From Larkinella sp. C7 (GTDB taxonomy: Bacteria > Bacteroidota > Bacteroidia > Cytophagales > Spirosomataceae): a stretch of DNA of 64,000 nt. The DNA lies in the NCBI RefSeq assembly GCF_006149005.1, contig NZ_VBSL01000010.1, positions 165,424-229,423 on the forward strand, read 5' to 3'. Shown here piece after piece: positions 46,319-56,375 of this stretch (the first letter of the stretch is position 1; the number at the start of each line of letters is the position of its first letter). Below the pieces are notes generated by a model. It worked only from the letters and a program-made list of their open reading frames with translations, was not told the origin of the DNA and did no database searches. Made by a program: the position numbers and the translations under genes.

Positions 46319-47438
46319 TTTGGGAAACTGGATAAATCTTCCTGAAATCGTCGATAAACCGCCTGGCTATCACGGGAATGGCATATTCGGTATTCACCTT
46401 GATGGCTTGTTTCGAGAGCCACTTTAAACGGGTTTCGTCATTCATCAGCGCGGCAAGTGCCTGCGCAAGCGCCCCGACCTGATCGTCGGCGGTGTGGTCA
46501 TAATAGACACCGTTCTTCCCGTTTTGAATGAAATCATGAAAACAACCGAGACCCGACACCACCGGCACAGCCCCATATGCCATGGCCTCGCGCGGAGCCA
46601 CCGGAGCCGCATCGCCACTGCCGTCCTGGGCGGGATAACAGAAAATACCGGCTTCGGCGTAATATTTAATCAGCACCTCATCATTGAAAACCGGCCCGAT
46701 CCACTCCACATTCATTCCGGTTGAAAGCTGTTGAAGTTCCTGGTAATAAGCCGCTCCACCGCCCCCCTCTTCGAAAGACGAAGGCCCGATAATTTTCAGT
46801 TTCCAGCCCGATACCTGCTCTTTGGCCAGCAACCGAAAGGCATTTAACAAGACGTGAACGCCTTTTTCAGGATGCAGCCTTCCCACAAAGAGCAGCGTTT
46901 TTTCGCGCCGGATCGGGAGCGTTTTGATTTCAAACGGAACCGGATTGGGAACGTAGGAAATCAGGTGATGAAATTCCGGCGCAACCTCCTTGATGATGGC
47001 CTCACAGATAGCCGGTGAACAACCCCTTAAAACGCCCACATGGCGGTAAAATTTCATCTGCCCTTTTGGCACCCGCTGCACATCGACGTAGACTTTTTTT
47101 CCGCGTTCACCGCGCAATAAAAAGGGCGACCAGAAGGTGTTGGTAACGATAATATCGACCTTTTCAGGCAGGGCTTTAATGGCCCGAATCGAGTAGATTA
47201 AATCCAGAAATTTGAGTTTAAGAAGGGACGATGGTGTTTCGTAGCCCGGAATCCGTACGTAGCTTACCCCGTTCACGTTTTCTTTGGCGGGAAAATCGGC
47301 ATGAGACCGGCTGATGTGGACAACTTCGTGCCCCATCGCAGCAAATTCCTGCCCCATTCGATACCATATCTTTTCGACCGCTCCGCCCCGAACCGGCGGT
47401 ACCGGCAAAAATGCCCCTTGTATAATGGCAATACGCAT
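46284..47438 (-). CDS. Family 4 glycosyltransferase
   Basis: A 384-residue GT-B enzyme. The N-terminal acceptor domain has RIAIIQGAFLPVPPVRGGAVE with a nucleotide-type glycine loop. The donor domain has KTLLFVGRLHPEKGVHVLL and the EX7E-like region DGSGDAAPVAPREAMAYGAVPVV, where the sugar nucleotide binds. It adds one residue to the repeat unit. It overlaps the acetyltransferase gene by 35 bases at its 3' end and follows another glycosyltransferase gene by 7 bases. Confidence 0.9.
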   Translation of the reverse strand: MRIAIIQGAFLPVPPVRGGAVEKIWYRMGQEFAAMGHEVVHISRSHADFPAKENVNGVSYVRIPGYETPSSLLKLKFLDLIYSIRAIKALPEKVDIIVTNTFWSPFLLRGERGKKVYVDVQRVPKGQMKFYRHVGVLRGCSPAICEAIIKEVAPEFHHLISYVPNPVPFEIKTLPIRREKTLLFVGRLHPEKGVHVLLNAFRLLAKEQVSGWKLKIIGPSSFEEGGGGAAYYQELQQLSTGMNVEWIGPVFNDEVLIKYYAEAGIFCYPAQDGSGDAAPVAPREAMAYGAVPVVSGLGCFHDFIQNGKNGVYYDHTADDQVGALAQALAALMNDETRLKWLSKQAIKVNTEYAIPVIARRFIDDFRKIYPVSQNDKNPSASVSV

Positions 47439-47445
47439 AGTAAAA

Positions 47446-48606
47446 TTAGTTACGGTTTAAAGCACGCAGCATCCGACGGGAAGCCTGTGACATGGTGAAA
47501 TGCGTCTCGAAAGCGGTTTTGGCCCGCAACGCCATCTGCTGCTTTTGGTCTCCCGTCAGGGCAGTCCAGCGTTGGAGCAGCGTATACGTGCCATTTTCCG
47601 TATCATTTTCGATCATGCCGGCTTTTTCAAGCTCGATTTCCTTCCATATGTTAATTTGATCTGAAATAAGAACCGGTTTGGAACAGGCGAGGGCTTCAAC
47701 AACGGCGATGCCGAAATTTTCCTGATGACTGGGCAGAATAAACGCTTCACAGGTGTGAAAACCACCCCATTTCGCGTTGCCTTCGAGCATACCGGGAAAC
47801 AGAATGTCGGTATCTCCACCGGCCCGCTGCTGCATTTCCTGCCCGTAAGCGGTTTCCAGACCCGGACCGGCAATCACCAGTTGCGGCAATGAAACTCCCG
47901 CAGCTTTCAGTTTCCGGTACGCATCGATCAGTAAATCGACCCCTTTTTTAACGTGAATCCGGCTGATAAACAGAATAAATTCCCGGCTGAGTCCCCCGCA
48001 TTTTGCCTGAAAAGCCAGTGCCATAGCCGGTGTAAAAGCGGGAGGAGCTTCTACGCCCAGACTCACGACATTTTCCGTTTTGGGTGAGTAGGGGCGAAAC
48101 GGGATTTCGGCGAGCGTCTTCTCCATTTCACAGGTAAACAGCAAACCGTCGGCTTGATTGACCAGTTTATTTTCGATGAGCTGCCAGAAAATCCAGTTCC
48201 GAATGGCCTTGAGTTTACGCCCGGCGGCCCGCTGAAACCAGGGGTCCAGCATACCGTGGGGCATGACGTAGAGTTTCGGCTTTTTCGTTTTTAATTGTGC
48301 CAGGGCTTTGTGGGTCGCATAGGTATGGTATTGCCAAAGACCGTGGACAATCACCCAATCATACTGCGTAACGTGCTCCTTCATCCAGGGCAAAAAATCA
48401 GCACTATACTGCCAGGCGCTTTTGGCGGGGCCTGTTGCGAAAACCGGGAACGTTACGTTCTGCAAATAAACCGCCTGAGGATCATCCAGCGTCACTACGG
48501 TATTTTGAACCGAAAGCTGCGATAACCCTTTGATCATCGTCTGTACGGCCTGGCTTACTCCGCCTGCTTTTGGATCGATTCCCGAAACGACATGAAGAAC
48601 GTGCAT
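47446..48606 (-). CDS. Family 4 glycosyltransferase
   Basis: A 386-residue GT-B enzyme. HVLHVVSGIDPKAGGVSQAV is the acceptor-side glycine loop. The donor domain has EFILFISRIHVKKGVDLLI, then CEAFILPSHQENFGIAVVEALACSKPVLIS, the EX7E nucleotide-sugar site. Such sequences often transfer fucose, mannose or glucose but specificity cannot be read. The gene sits 14 bases after its upstream neighbour and 7 bases before the next, in a tight operon. Confidence 0.9.
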   Translation of the reverse strand: MHVLHVVSGIDPKAGGVSQAVQTMIKGLSQLSVQNTVVTLDDPQAVYLQNVTFPVFATGPAKSAWQYSADFLPWMKEHVTQYDWVIVHGLWQYHTYATHKALAQLKTKKPKLYVMPHGMLDPWFQRAAGRKLKAIRNWIFWQLIENKLVNQADGLLFTCEMEKTLAEIPFRPYSPKTENVVSLGVEAPPAFTPAMALAFQAKCGGLSREFILFISRIHVKKGVDLLIDAYRKLKAAGVSLPQLVIAGPGLETAYGQEMQQRAGGDTDILFPGMLEGNAKWGGFHTCEAFILPSHQENFGIAVVEALACSKPVLISDQINIWKEIELEKAGMIENDTENGTYTLLQRWTALTGDQKQQMALRAKTAFETHFTMSQASRRMLRALNRN

Positions 48607-48620
48607 AAGTACGACCGGAA

Positions 48621-49817
48621 TTAAACGAGTGTGTGAGTTTGCCCGGCAAAACGATACGTCCCAAGGATTTTTTGGTAGGCATCCTCAAGCTGATCGGTCG
48701 CGTTTTCGATTGTAAATCGCTTGATATTTGCCAATCCTTCGTCGATCCATTCCCGGCGTTTTTCAGCCGTTTCATTCAGGATCTGCTGAATCCGAACGGC
48801 TCCTTCATCCGCCCAAAGCTGGCTATCGAGCTCATCGAGGGGCCGACGCCGGAGTAAGGTGGCCGCTGTGCCGGCCACTTCCGTCATGGGTGCCTCGCTG
48901 GTGGTCATCACCCGACACCCACACGCCATCGCTTCGGCGATCGGCCAGCCAAAGCCCTCGGCCAGAGACGGAAACAAGAACACCTGAGCGCCCCGGTACG
49001 CGTGAACCACGTGCTGATCGTCAACGCCCGTCAGAAAATGAATGTCGTTTTGAAACGCCGACGTCCGCGCCAGTTCCGACAGTTCCGCTGTGGGCTCTTC
49101 GCCGATCATTAGCAGCGGTATAGACTGTAAATAGGCTTTTCGCCACGCATCATAAATCTCCAGCACGCCTTTGCGGTTTTTATACCACTGATTACCGCCG
49201 ATGTGTACGAGGTAACCGGACGATAAATCGATGCCAAACCGGGCACTCAACACCGAGCGGGATTCCGCTGCCTGACCCGGCGTATAATTGGGATTCACGC
49301 CGTTGTAGATCACCTCCGAGAACGCCGGAGATGCTTTTAAAAACTGATGAAGATCGCCCTGCGTTTTGATGGAAACCGAAATAAAATTCCTGCCCTTCCG
49401 GTATCCTTTCCGGATATACGCCTGATACAATTTCCCGGTCCAGCCCGTCTGATTTTCCGGAATTTCGCCCAGAGCCGATCGCTGCGCCAGAAAGTCGTGG
49501 CAGTGAATGACATGCGGCCGATCCGCAACCAACGGCACCCAGGGTCCGAGGGCTTGATCGGCAAAGACAAACAATGTCTGCTTCGGTAATCCTTTGATTC
49601 GTTGCCGAACCTGAATCGGGAATAAAATATACTGATCGATGTAGCCCAGCCATTTTTTTAAAGCTTCCGGAACGGGCAGCGTATAAAAGAACGGTTTCGG
49701 TTGCCACGAATCCACCTCATGCCCGCGTTCCTGCATACCACTGGCCAGCCAGCGGGCATAGCGCGGCATACTTTGCGAACCGGGAAAAGACGGGTGACAA
49801 AAAATAACGATCTGCAT
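48621..49817 (-). CDS. Family 4 glycosyltransferase
   Basis: A 398-residue GT-B enzyme with IVIFCHPSFPGSQSMPRYAR at the start. The donor domain has YLVHIGGNQWYKNRKGVLEI and the binding motif FLFPSLAEGFGWPIAEAMAC followed by GCRVMTT. The donor domain resembles mannosyltransferase B-like (WbaZ) enzymes. It builds the polysaccharide repeat unit. The gap to the preceding gene is only 1 base and to the next 14 bases. Confidence 0.9.
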   Translation of the reverse strand: MQIVIFCHPSFPGSQSMPRYARWLASGMQERGHEVDSWQPKPFFYTLPVPEALKKWLGYIDQYILFPIQVRQRIKGLPKQTLFVFADQALGPWVPLVADRPHVIHCHDFLAQRSALGEIPENQTGWTGKLYQAYIRKGYRKGRNFISVSIKTQGDLHQFLKASPAFSEVIYNGVNPNYTPGQAAESRSVLSARFGIDLSSGYLVHIGGNQWYKNRKGVLEIYDAWRKAYLQSIPLLMIGEEPTAELSELARTSAFQNDIHFLTGVDDQHVVHAYRGAQVFLFPSLAEGFGWPIAEAMACGCRVMTTSEAPMTEVAGTAATLLRRRPLDELDSQLWADEGAVRIQQILNETAEKRREWIDEGLANIKRFTIENATDQLEDAYQKILGTYRFAGQTHTLV

Positions 49818-49818
49818 G

Positions 49819-50868
49819 TTAGATGGCCTGATTGCGTTTTAGCTCTTCAATGATTCGGGTGCAGATGTCTTCGTTGCCCACCTTATTTTCCCGGACTCTC
49901 CGCATACCGGCCCGGCGTATCGATTCTCTTTTGGGTTCATTCTCCAGCAGGTCCCGGCAGATCAGCATACATTCGTCCACATCGTTCCAGAAAACTGCTT
50001 CTTCATTTTCCCGGTACATTTCCGTGTGTTCAGCGGTGCGTTCAGCGCAGAACAAACCGCCGATGTACGGGATTTCGAGTGAGCGCTGGGTGTGCAAATC
50101 CCGGTTTCCTTTCGAGAGCATCCCGATGCAGAGTTTTGCTCCCTGAATGGCGGCCACGTAATCCCGGCCTCCCAGGGCTCCACCCCGGTAGTGGGCTTTT
50201 AGCGCATTCCAGTGCGGTGATTTCTGCCAGCGGTCGCCCCAGATCGCCACCGGCAAACCGTTCTGGATCAATTTCAGTAAGAACTCGTCTCTTTTTTCAT
50301 ACCGCATCCAGGTGCCGATAAAAGCGATTTCCGAGCGAAATTGCGTCGGAATTTCTGCCAGCGTATCATACGGTTTATGCGCTTCTTCGTCGTAACTCCG
50401 GTAGACCAGCAAGACGTTGGACGCGCCGAGTTCACGGCATTCCTTTTCGGATTCGGTACGCACCACGACGACTAAATCATAAAAGGGCAGCGCTTTCAGC
50501 AGGGATTTAAACCGGCCGCCGTCCCGTTTTCCCGTAGGGTCATCGACATTGTAAAGAACCACCGGAGCACCAGCGGCTTTTAAGGTTTCCAGCGCCGATT
50601 TGCCAATTAACTCCCCACTATCCACCCAGATTAAATCAACGGTTTTCTGTTTTTCGAGTACCGTCGACAGCCATTTCCGGGTCCGGTTTTGTAGAAATTG
50701 GTAGCCGGTACGAAAATGAACTTTAGAGCCTAAAAACCCCTGCAACTGCTCTTTACACGCATCCTGTGGGTTATAAATCGTCACCAGATGCCCCAGTCTT
50801 TTCAGCGCCAGAAACCGGTGAAAGGAGGTAGAGGACGGGTTGTCTTCACCAATGTATACAATCGTCAT
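49819..50868 (-). CDS. CgeB-like glycosyltransferase
   Basis: A 349-residue protein with the two-lobed layout of the CgeB/spore-protein-type family: VYIGEDNPSSTSFHRFLALK at the N-terminus, DLIWVDSGELIG in the first lobe, and AFIGTWMRYEKRDEFLLKLI with LCIGMLSKGNRDLHTQRSLE, then IPYIGGLFCAERTAEH, in the second. The last motif is the family's nucleotide-sugar contact. The reaction is presumably glycosyl transfer to the growing repeat unit. It is separated by 1 and 6 bases from its neighbours, and its length is typical. Confidence 0.82.
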   Translation of the reverse strand: MTIVYIGEDNPSSTSFHRFLALKRLGHLVTIYNPQDACKEQLQGFLGSKVHFRTGYQFLQNRTRKWLSTVLEKQKTVDLIWVDSGELIGKSALETLKAAGAPVVLYNVDDPTGKRDGGRFKSLLKALPFYDLVVVVRTESEKECRELGASNVLLVYRSYDEEAHKPYDTLAEIPTQFRSEIAFIGTWMRYEKRDEFLLKLIQNGLPVAIWGDRWQKSPHWNALKAHYRGGALGGRDYVAAIQGAKLCIGMLSKGNRDLHTQRSLEIPYIGGLFCAERTAEHTEMYRENEEAVFWNDVDECMLICRDLLENEPKRESIRRAGMRRVRENKVGNEDICTRIIEELKRNQAI

Positions 50869-50874
50869 ACGACC

Positions 50875-52521
50875 TTAAAAAAGACGGAGTTTGCGAAGAA
50901 CCAACAGGATAAACCAGTAGAGAAGGGCATCCTGAATCCAGCCCCGCATTAAAAAAGAATAAATATTAACGACGCTTTCCGAAAAATTAGAAACCGAAAA
51001 TAAGGTAAAGAAGAAGTTCATCTGAATGAGTCCGGCCAGACTTAAACAGGTAGTCATCACGGCACCCTGCTGGTAATACATGACAAATAAGTCAACCAGC
51101 AAAAACAGGGGAATGACGCCAACGGCCATCAGTAAGAGATACCACCACCCGAAAGTCGCCATACCGGTACCGGCAAAATGGCCCGTCCGAAAACCGCCTA
51201 ATCCCCCTTTACCGCCCGATCGATCGTACAAATAATCGCCGTAGGAGGAGGCATTGACGGTGAGTTTATCCACTTTTAGGTGGAAAAAATTTAAAACCGG
51301 CAACGGCAGAATAGCCCAGAATTTATCGATGGAATAACTGAGCATGTCATCGTTTGGCTTGCCCAGTTTATACGCCAGTTCCAGGCTGGCATCATTGTAT
51401 TTCAGGTTGCAGAACCGCGACAGGAAGATGTTATCAAAATACGTCTCATCCCAGTCCCGAACTTCAATCACCGTATTCATGGCTCTGAACTGCTTGATGG
51501 CTTTTTTATTCTGCAAAACCTCGAGCGTTTTCAGCACCAGTTCCGTACTGGTCAGATTGCTTCTCTGCGCCCTGACAATCACCATGGATGTACCCAGATC
51601 CGCGAGCGGACCGGTTATAATCCAGAGTCCTAAACCGGCCAGGAGGGCATTTTTAAAATTGAAGATGTTGTGGTCGAATTTGCCTAACAAGAGCCCAATC
51701 AGATAGGCAATTCCCACCGCACTGATACCGGTCATGAAAAGTCCGCGGCTGTTTCCGCCCATGCCGACAAACAACAGCATGGAAGCAAAAATCAGGACTT
51801 TAAGCGTCGGCGGTTTAACGAAAGGTGGTCTTTTTAACGAGAATAAGGGTCTCAATAACAGGAATAAGGGCGTATAGGCGTAGGGTACCAATCCCTGAAA
51901 AAATTTCGCCACCGTTCCTCTTGCTTCGGCGGTTCCATCAAAATGGCTGCCACTGAGGTACGTAACGGCCATACCGGCTAATCCCACGAAGCCAATAATC
52001 CAGATTTGGAGATTGGAAGGTGTCGCAAAAAAATAATTCCGCTTTAAAACCAGACTCAGTTTATAATACAGTCTGCCCGCAAGCCCTTCGCGCCATTTTT
52101 TATAGAGGTGATGGGACGTTATAAAAACCACCAATGCCAGTAAAGAATGAATAAAAACGCTGTACGGAAATTTAAGATTATAGGTGATCGGTTTTCCTTC
52201 GAGCAGTGTAAAGATCAGCGGCAAAACATACTGGGTGAGTGAAAAACCCAGGATGATGACGGTTGAAAAGGTATATTTCGATAAGTTAAAAGCCGTCAGA
52301 ACAAATTTATCGGCTAATCCCCACGCGAAGAGGACAAAAACCACCGCAAACAGATTGGCAGGACTAAAGAAAAACAGACTTTGCAGCAGAGCCGCCACAA
52401 AAACCGCTATCCAGATCCACCGTTTGAAGAGCCCTAAAAAAATAAAGCGCGGCTGAACCGGCAGAACAGGCGTCTGCGGTGCGGATGTAAGAGGCCGTTT
52501 CTGACTGGCTACCATGCTCAT
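50875..52521 (-). CDS. Wzy-like polysaccharide polymerase (multi-pass membrane protein)
   Basis: A 548-residue protein. I chose the ATG at 52521, where the start overlaps the stop of the upstream gene as ATGA; an upstream ATG at 52599 would lie fully inside that gene. About twelve hydrophobic helices are seen, starting with WIWIAVFVAALLQSLFFF. A long soluble loop around 300-420 contains RAQRSNLTSTELVLKTLEVL and a polar DRSGGKGGLGGFRTG. The size, helix count and place between glycosyltransferases and flippase fit a Wzy-type O-antigen/EPS polymerase that joins repeat units on the periplasmic side. Wzy proteins are poorly conserved in sequence, so the call rests on topology and context. Confidence 0.75.
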   Translation of the reverse strand: MSMVASQKRPLTSAPQTPVLPVQPRFIFLGLFKRWIWIAVFVAALLQSLFFFSPANLFAVVFVLFAWGLADKFVLTAFNLSKYTFSTVIILGFSLTQYVLPLIFTLLEGKPITYNLKFPYSVFIHSLLALVVFITSHHLYKKWREGLAGRLYYKLSLVLKRNYFFATPSNLQIWIIGFVGLAGMAVTYLSGSHFDGTAEARGTVAKFFQGLVPYAYTPLFLLLRPLFSLKRPPFVKPPTLKVLIFASMLLFVGMGGNSRGLFMTGISAVGIAYLIGLLLGKFDHNIFNFKNALLAGLGLWIITGPLADLGTSMVIVRAQRSNLTSTELVLKTLEVLQNKKAIKQFRAMNTVIEVRDWDETYFDNIFLSRFCNLKYNDASLELAYKLGKPNDDMLSYSIDKFWAILPLPVLNFFHLKVDKLTVNASSYGDYLYDRSGGKGGLGGFRTGHFAGTGMATFGWWYLLLMAVGVIPLFLLVDLFVMYYQQGAVMTTCLSLAGLIQMNFFFTLFSVSNFSESVVNIYSFLMRGWIQDALLYWFILLVLRKLRLF

Positions 52522-53681
52522 TTTCCTTCGACCAGGGCTAGTAGTGTTTCCCGAAATCCTTCGCCGTAGCGATCCCACCCGCCCATGCTTTTCACGCACT
52601 CGATAGCCGCCACCGACATGCTATCCCGCAAGGCCGGGTCATCAGCCAACTGCACTAATTTTTCGGTCATGATCGCCGGATTCCGAATGGGTACGATAAA
52701 GCCTTCCTGACCGTCTTTGAATAAATCTTCCGATCCCGAATTCACACTGGCAATGACCGGACAACCACACGCTAAGGCTTCTCCCTGCACCATGGCCAAT
52801 CCTTCTTCTAAACTCGGAATGATAAAGACGCTGGCGGTGCTATACATGCGGGGAAGCTGAACGTTCGGGATCAGGCCTAAAAAAAACACCTTGTCCAGGT
52901 TTTGCCCGATCAGCAATTGTTTTATTTCCGATTCAACCGTTCCGATGACGACAAATTCCTTGTTGGGATGCCGGAGATTCTGGAAGGCATGTAAGGCATA
53001 CATGAACCCTTTCCGAAGGCAGACATTGCCCACCCAGAGTACTTTAAATTTATCCGTACCGGGTTCGGCCACTTTATAAAACCGCTCAAGCCGGGCACCA
53101 TACGGTATTTTAGAAAGTTTACTTTCGGGAACGCCCTGATCGATAAATGTTTTCTTTACGAACTCAGAAGGAATCGTAATCCGGTCGGCCTGTTCATATT
53201 CAATTTCTTCCTTTTCGATCACCCGCGGGTCGACTCCCCGAAACGTAAATCCCCAGCGGGCGTATTCTTCGCGCAGGATTTGATCCTGAAACCGGATGTG
53301 GGATGAACCCCGGTCGCAGATGAAATAACCGTTGTTGTCTTTCGCTTTTTTACCGGCGTGCAAGCCGTTGCCCGACAAAGCAATCAGGATGGTCGGATGG
53401 TCAATTTTTCCGGCTACATATTTATCAATCACCTGTTTATCGATCCATTCCCACTCTTCCGATAACCACTCCCAGTACTGAATTCCAATCAACCCTCTTT
53501 TCATGTAGGGCGTATGAATCCACGGAAACGTTTTTACTTTATCCTTCGGAATACCCTGTTCATCTTTTAATTTGAATTTAGGAAAGCCCGTGTATATCCT
53601 TTCCAGCAGTCCTAATCGTTCTAATTGTCTTGCGAGGTGGAAGTGATGAAACCTTCCGATCGCCAACTGGGTAACCTTCAT
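52518..53681 (-). CDS. Family 4 glycosyltransferase
   Basis: A 387-residue GT-B enzyme. It opens with VTQLAIGRFHHFHLARQLER, and the middle has ISTV-type acceptor contacts (DRITIPSEFVKKTFIDQGV). The donor domain has FKVLWVGNVCLRKGFMYAL and the motif FIIPSLEEGLAMVQGEALAC, then GCPVIASVNSG. It transfers one sugar in repeat-unit assembly. Its stop codon overlaps the start of the polymerase gene by four bases (ATGA), and it starts 7 bases after the flippase gene. Confidence 0.9.
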   Translation of the reverse strand: MKVTQLAIGRFHHFHLARQLERLGLLERIYTGFPKFKLKDEQGIPKDKVKTFPWIHTPYMKRGLIGIQYWEWLSEEWEWIDKQVIDKYVAGKIDHPTILIALSGNGLHAGKKAKDNNGYFICDRGSSHIRFQDQILREEYARWGFTFRGVDPRVIEKEEIEYEQADRITIPSEFVKKTFIDQGVPESKLSKIPYGARLERFYKVAEPGTDKFKVLWVGNVCLRKGFMYALHAFQNLRHPNKEFVVIGTVESEIKQLLIGQNLDKVFFLGLIPNVQLPRMYSTASVFIIPSLEEGLAMVQGEALACGCPVIASVNSGSEDLFKDGQEGFIVPIRNPAIMTEKLVQLADDPALRDSMSVAAIECVKSMGGWDRYGEGFRETLLALVEGK

Positions 53682-53688
53682 GATTGAA

Positions 53689-55233
53689 TTAGGCAGTTTT
53701 GCTGTAACAGTACTTGCCGATAACGGGCAGACGACTTAATAATAACAAGGTTTTCTCCACCCCAATCTTCGAAAACAGCTCCCAATATTTCTTTATATTC
53801 CAGCATAACGCCACAAAAGATACGGCCAGATACAACAGATAATAGTCCGGGAATGCACTCATCATGATCATGCCAAAAGCCGCTATCAGGACGGATCGAA
53901 TCGCGATGCCGTACGATTGGTTCGGCCAGCGCATGTGATGCGACTGAAGCCATTTTCTGGCGTAATACCGGAACCCAATAGCGGCTGCAATTTCGGCGGT
54001 TAATAGCGAGATGCCGGCACCGACGATGCTGATTTGGGGTACGAGAAAAAAGATACCGGCGATAACGATCAGTGACGATACCAGCGAAATACCCATTTGT
54101 AATTTGAGCAAATTATTCCCGGTGACGATCGCGGTGGCCGGTTGGGCGATGCCATACACCAGCACACTCAACGACAGCGTCGCGAACAAATAAGGATCGT
54201 ATACAATCTGGCCTTTCGTCCACATCGTAAACAGGAAAGGAGCGATGGCATGGATCACCAGCACGGCAGGAGCCAGAACAGCCACCACCACCAGCCAGAT
54301 GCTATCGAAAGCGACCTGCATTCGTTCCTGATCCTTGGTGTGCAAAAACCGCATCAACTCCGGCATCAACGGGTTGGTAATGGTAGAAAGCCCTTGCAAG
54401 GCCACATTGGCACCGGTTCGCATCGTTACAAAAGCCGCCAGACTGGCTGCGCCCACCAGGGGAGACAGCAACAGCCGAACGCCCTGCTGTTTGAAATTTT
54501 CCAGAAAATACCGGCCCGACAACGTAATGGAAGTAACGTACTTTTCGAAGCCCATCCGCACGGAAGCCGTCGTGATTTGAATGCTTTCCCGTTTTAACAG
54601 CGTGTTGGTATCCAGAAATTGAATGAACATGATCGCCATTGACCCTACGGATGCCGCGATGTTAACCCCCAGTAAATCGGCACCATTTATGATAAAGGCC
54701 ACCGTAATGAGTGAAGTAAGAATGGACGAAATCACGTTCCACCACTCCATCCGGGGGTAGTAACCAAAGGGGTTTAATGCTCTAAAAAACAGCCCGATAA
54801 TATTGGAGGCTATCCACGTAACCCATTGCAGTATGAGCGACCACCCAACCTGATTTCTAAAGCCCGGATTGCTGACGCTTTTTTCGTTGAACAAGAACTC
54901 GATATTGCTGTAAAAGGCGATGTAATATAAAATGGAGAGTTCCAGAACACTCAGAATCAGAATGACACTGACCCCGGACCAAAGCAGGGAGGCAATTTGG
55001 GGTCGGTTGGTGGTGCCAAATTTCAAAAATTCAAATTGTAAATAATCGCTGTAGCCTCTCCCCAGGGTATTTAAAACATTGATCAGAGCCTGAATGGCAA
55101 TGTATACCCCATAGGTTTGAATGTCCCAGTAGCTCAGAAAGATGGGAACAAGAGCCACCTGAGTGAGCATGGTAACCCCAATTCTTGCCCAGGAAGCCGC
55201 TGTACCTGAAATCAGTCGTTTAGTGGTTGACAT
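53689..55233 (-). CDS. Wzx-type polysaccharide flippase (MOP superfamily)
   Basis: A 514-residue protein with 12-14 predicted helices, beginning with the MOP pattern LISGTAASWARIGVTMLTQV. It contains the long periplasmic or cytoplasmic loop FEKYVTSITLSGRYFLENFK before helix 7, as is usual in Wzx. It moves the undecaprenyl-linked repeat unit across the inner membrane, for the Wzy polymerase and the Wza/Wzc export pair that are also in the cluster. Gaps to neighbours are 7 and 55 bases. Confidence 0.88.
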   Translation of the reverse strand: MSTTKRLISGTAASWARIGVTMLTQVALVPIFLSYWDIQTYGVYIAIQALINVLNTLGRGYSDYLQFEFLKFGTTNRPQIASLLWSGVSVILILSVLELSILYYIAFYSNIEFLFNEKSVSNPGFRNQVGWSLILQWVTWIASNIIGLFFRALNPFGYYPRMEWWNVISSILTSLITVAFIINGADLLGVNIAASVGSMAIMFIQFLDTNTLLKRESIQITTASVRMGFEKYVTSITLSGRYFLENFKQQGVRLLLSPLVGAASLAAFVTMRTGANVALQGLSTITNPLMPELMRFLHTKDQERMQVAFDSIWLVVVAVLAPAVLVIHAIAPFLFTMWTKGQIVYDPYLFATLSLSVLVYGIAQPATAIVTGNNLLKLQMGISLVSSLIVIAGIFFLVPQISIVGAGISLLTAEIAAAIGFRYYARKWLQSHHMRWPNQSYGIAIRSVLIAAFGMIMMSAFPDYYLLYLAVSFVALCWNIKKYWELFSKIGVEKTLLLLSRLPVIGKYCYSKTA

Positions 55234-55288
55234 ACATTGGTTTGCTCATCATGGATTAAACTCAAAAACTTCTCCTATCACGCCTTCT

Positions 55289-56194
55289 TTACAGCTTTAA
55301 TTCCGACTGAATGATGGGCAATAAATCTTTCGCTAATGCTTTTTGTCCCTTGCTGTTCAAATGAATTTCATCATTGAACATGTCGAACGCCATGCGGTTG
55401 ATGCGCATCGGAATCTGATTTTTTTTGCAGAATTCTTCGATTACCAGGCCGCCCCGGTCGACCGTATTTTTCGTCAGTTCCGACTGGGAGCGGTGTAGAT
55501 ACAGAAAGAACGGTATTTTTAACTGTCTGGAAATACTGTCTAAATCGGCAAACCCTTTGACCAGATTCTCAGGTTCTTCAGCGGTTTTTTCCTCTTTCGT
55601 AGCGGGCTCTTCGGATCTGAAATAGCGATCTTCTACGGTTGCCCACGCTTTTACGACCAATTTGGGCCAGGCAAACGCGTCATTCTTATCCGGATGCGTT
55701 GACGTTACGCCTACAATGGGCTGAAAAGTCATCGGGTCGAATGCGTCGCCACTATTGGCCACCATCAAAATCATATCGGCACCGAACATCCCGAATTTCT
55801 TCAAATAAGCCACCACATTGTCGGGCGACCAGGTTTTGTCACTGATGTTTAAGACACGTACTTTTTTACCGTATTGACGAAGCAGTTCTTTCTCTACGAG
55901 GGTGCTGGCCAGACTATCCTGATCGATGGAATTACCGCCGTTGATGATCGAGTCGCCCACCAATAAAACCACGAGGGTATCGGTTTTGGCAACGGGCGCA
56001 CTGCGCATGGAGAATTCATTGGTGGTAAATCGATTCCGGTAAATCCTGACATCCTGATTGGGTTTTAGCAGGTATTCATATTCGTTACTGGCGTCGTAGA
56101 GGGGATAGCTGGTTAATCCGTAATAGCGACCGCCCAGCTCCACCAGCAGCAGAAAGAGACAAAAAATAAGGGCCGCCAGCGCTATTTTTTTCAT
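55289..56194 (-). CDS. SGNH/GDSL-like hydrolase, membrane-anchored
   Basis: A 301-residue protein with an N-terminal hydrophobic anchor (IALAALIFCLFLLLVELGG). The SGNH fold shows block I VVLLVGDSIINGG (nucleophile Ser about 82), an Asn in LMVANSGDAF, and the final DEIHLNSKGQKALA carrying the catalytic Asp and His. Such enzymes in polysaccharide clusters act as O-acetyl esterases or acetyltransferases on the glycan. It could work with, or against, the WcaF-like enzyme encoded downstream. It is preceded by a 181-base gap after the antiterminator gene. Confidence 0.8.
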   Translation of the reverse strand: MKKIALAALIFCLFLLLVELGGRYYGLTSYPLYDASNEYEYLLKPNQDVRIYRNRFTTNEFSMRSAPVAKTDTLVVLLVGDSIINGGNSIDQDSLASTLVEKELLRQYGKKVRVLNISDKTWSPDNVVAYLKKFGMFGADMILMVANSGDAFDPMTFQPIVGVTSTHPDKNDAFAWPKLVVKAWATVEDRYFRSEEPATKEEKTAEEPENLVKGFADLDSISRQLKIPFFLYLHRSQSELTKNTVDRGGLVIEEFCKKNQIPMRINRMAFDMFNDEIHLNSKGQKALAKDLLPIIQSELKL

Positions 56195-56375
56195 GAATTG
56201 ACAGACTGATTTGAGCGTCGTTTCTCGCCCGTTATCCGGTTTTTTTTCGCGTAAACGTTCCGGAATTAAGAAATACCGGCTGGTTTTGATACGGCTTCGC
56301 CCTTTCAGTCCCAGGCTGGACCTAACTTGCAGTGTTTTAGGGTAGTCAGAAATTGCAGGGGCTCAAACGTGGCCT

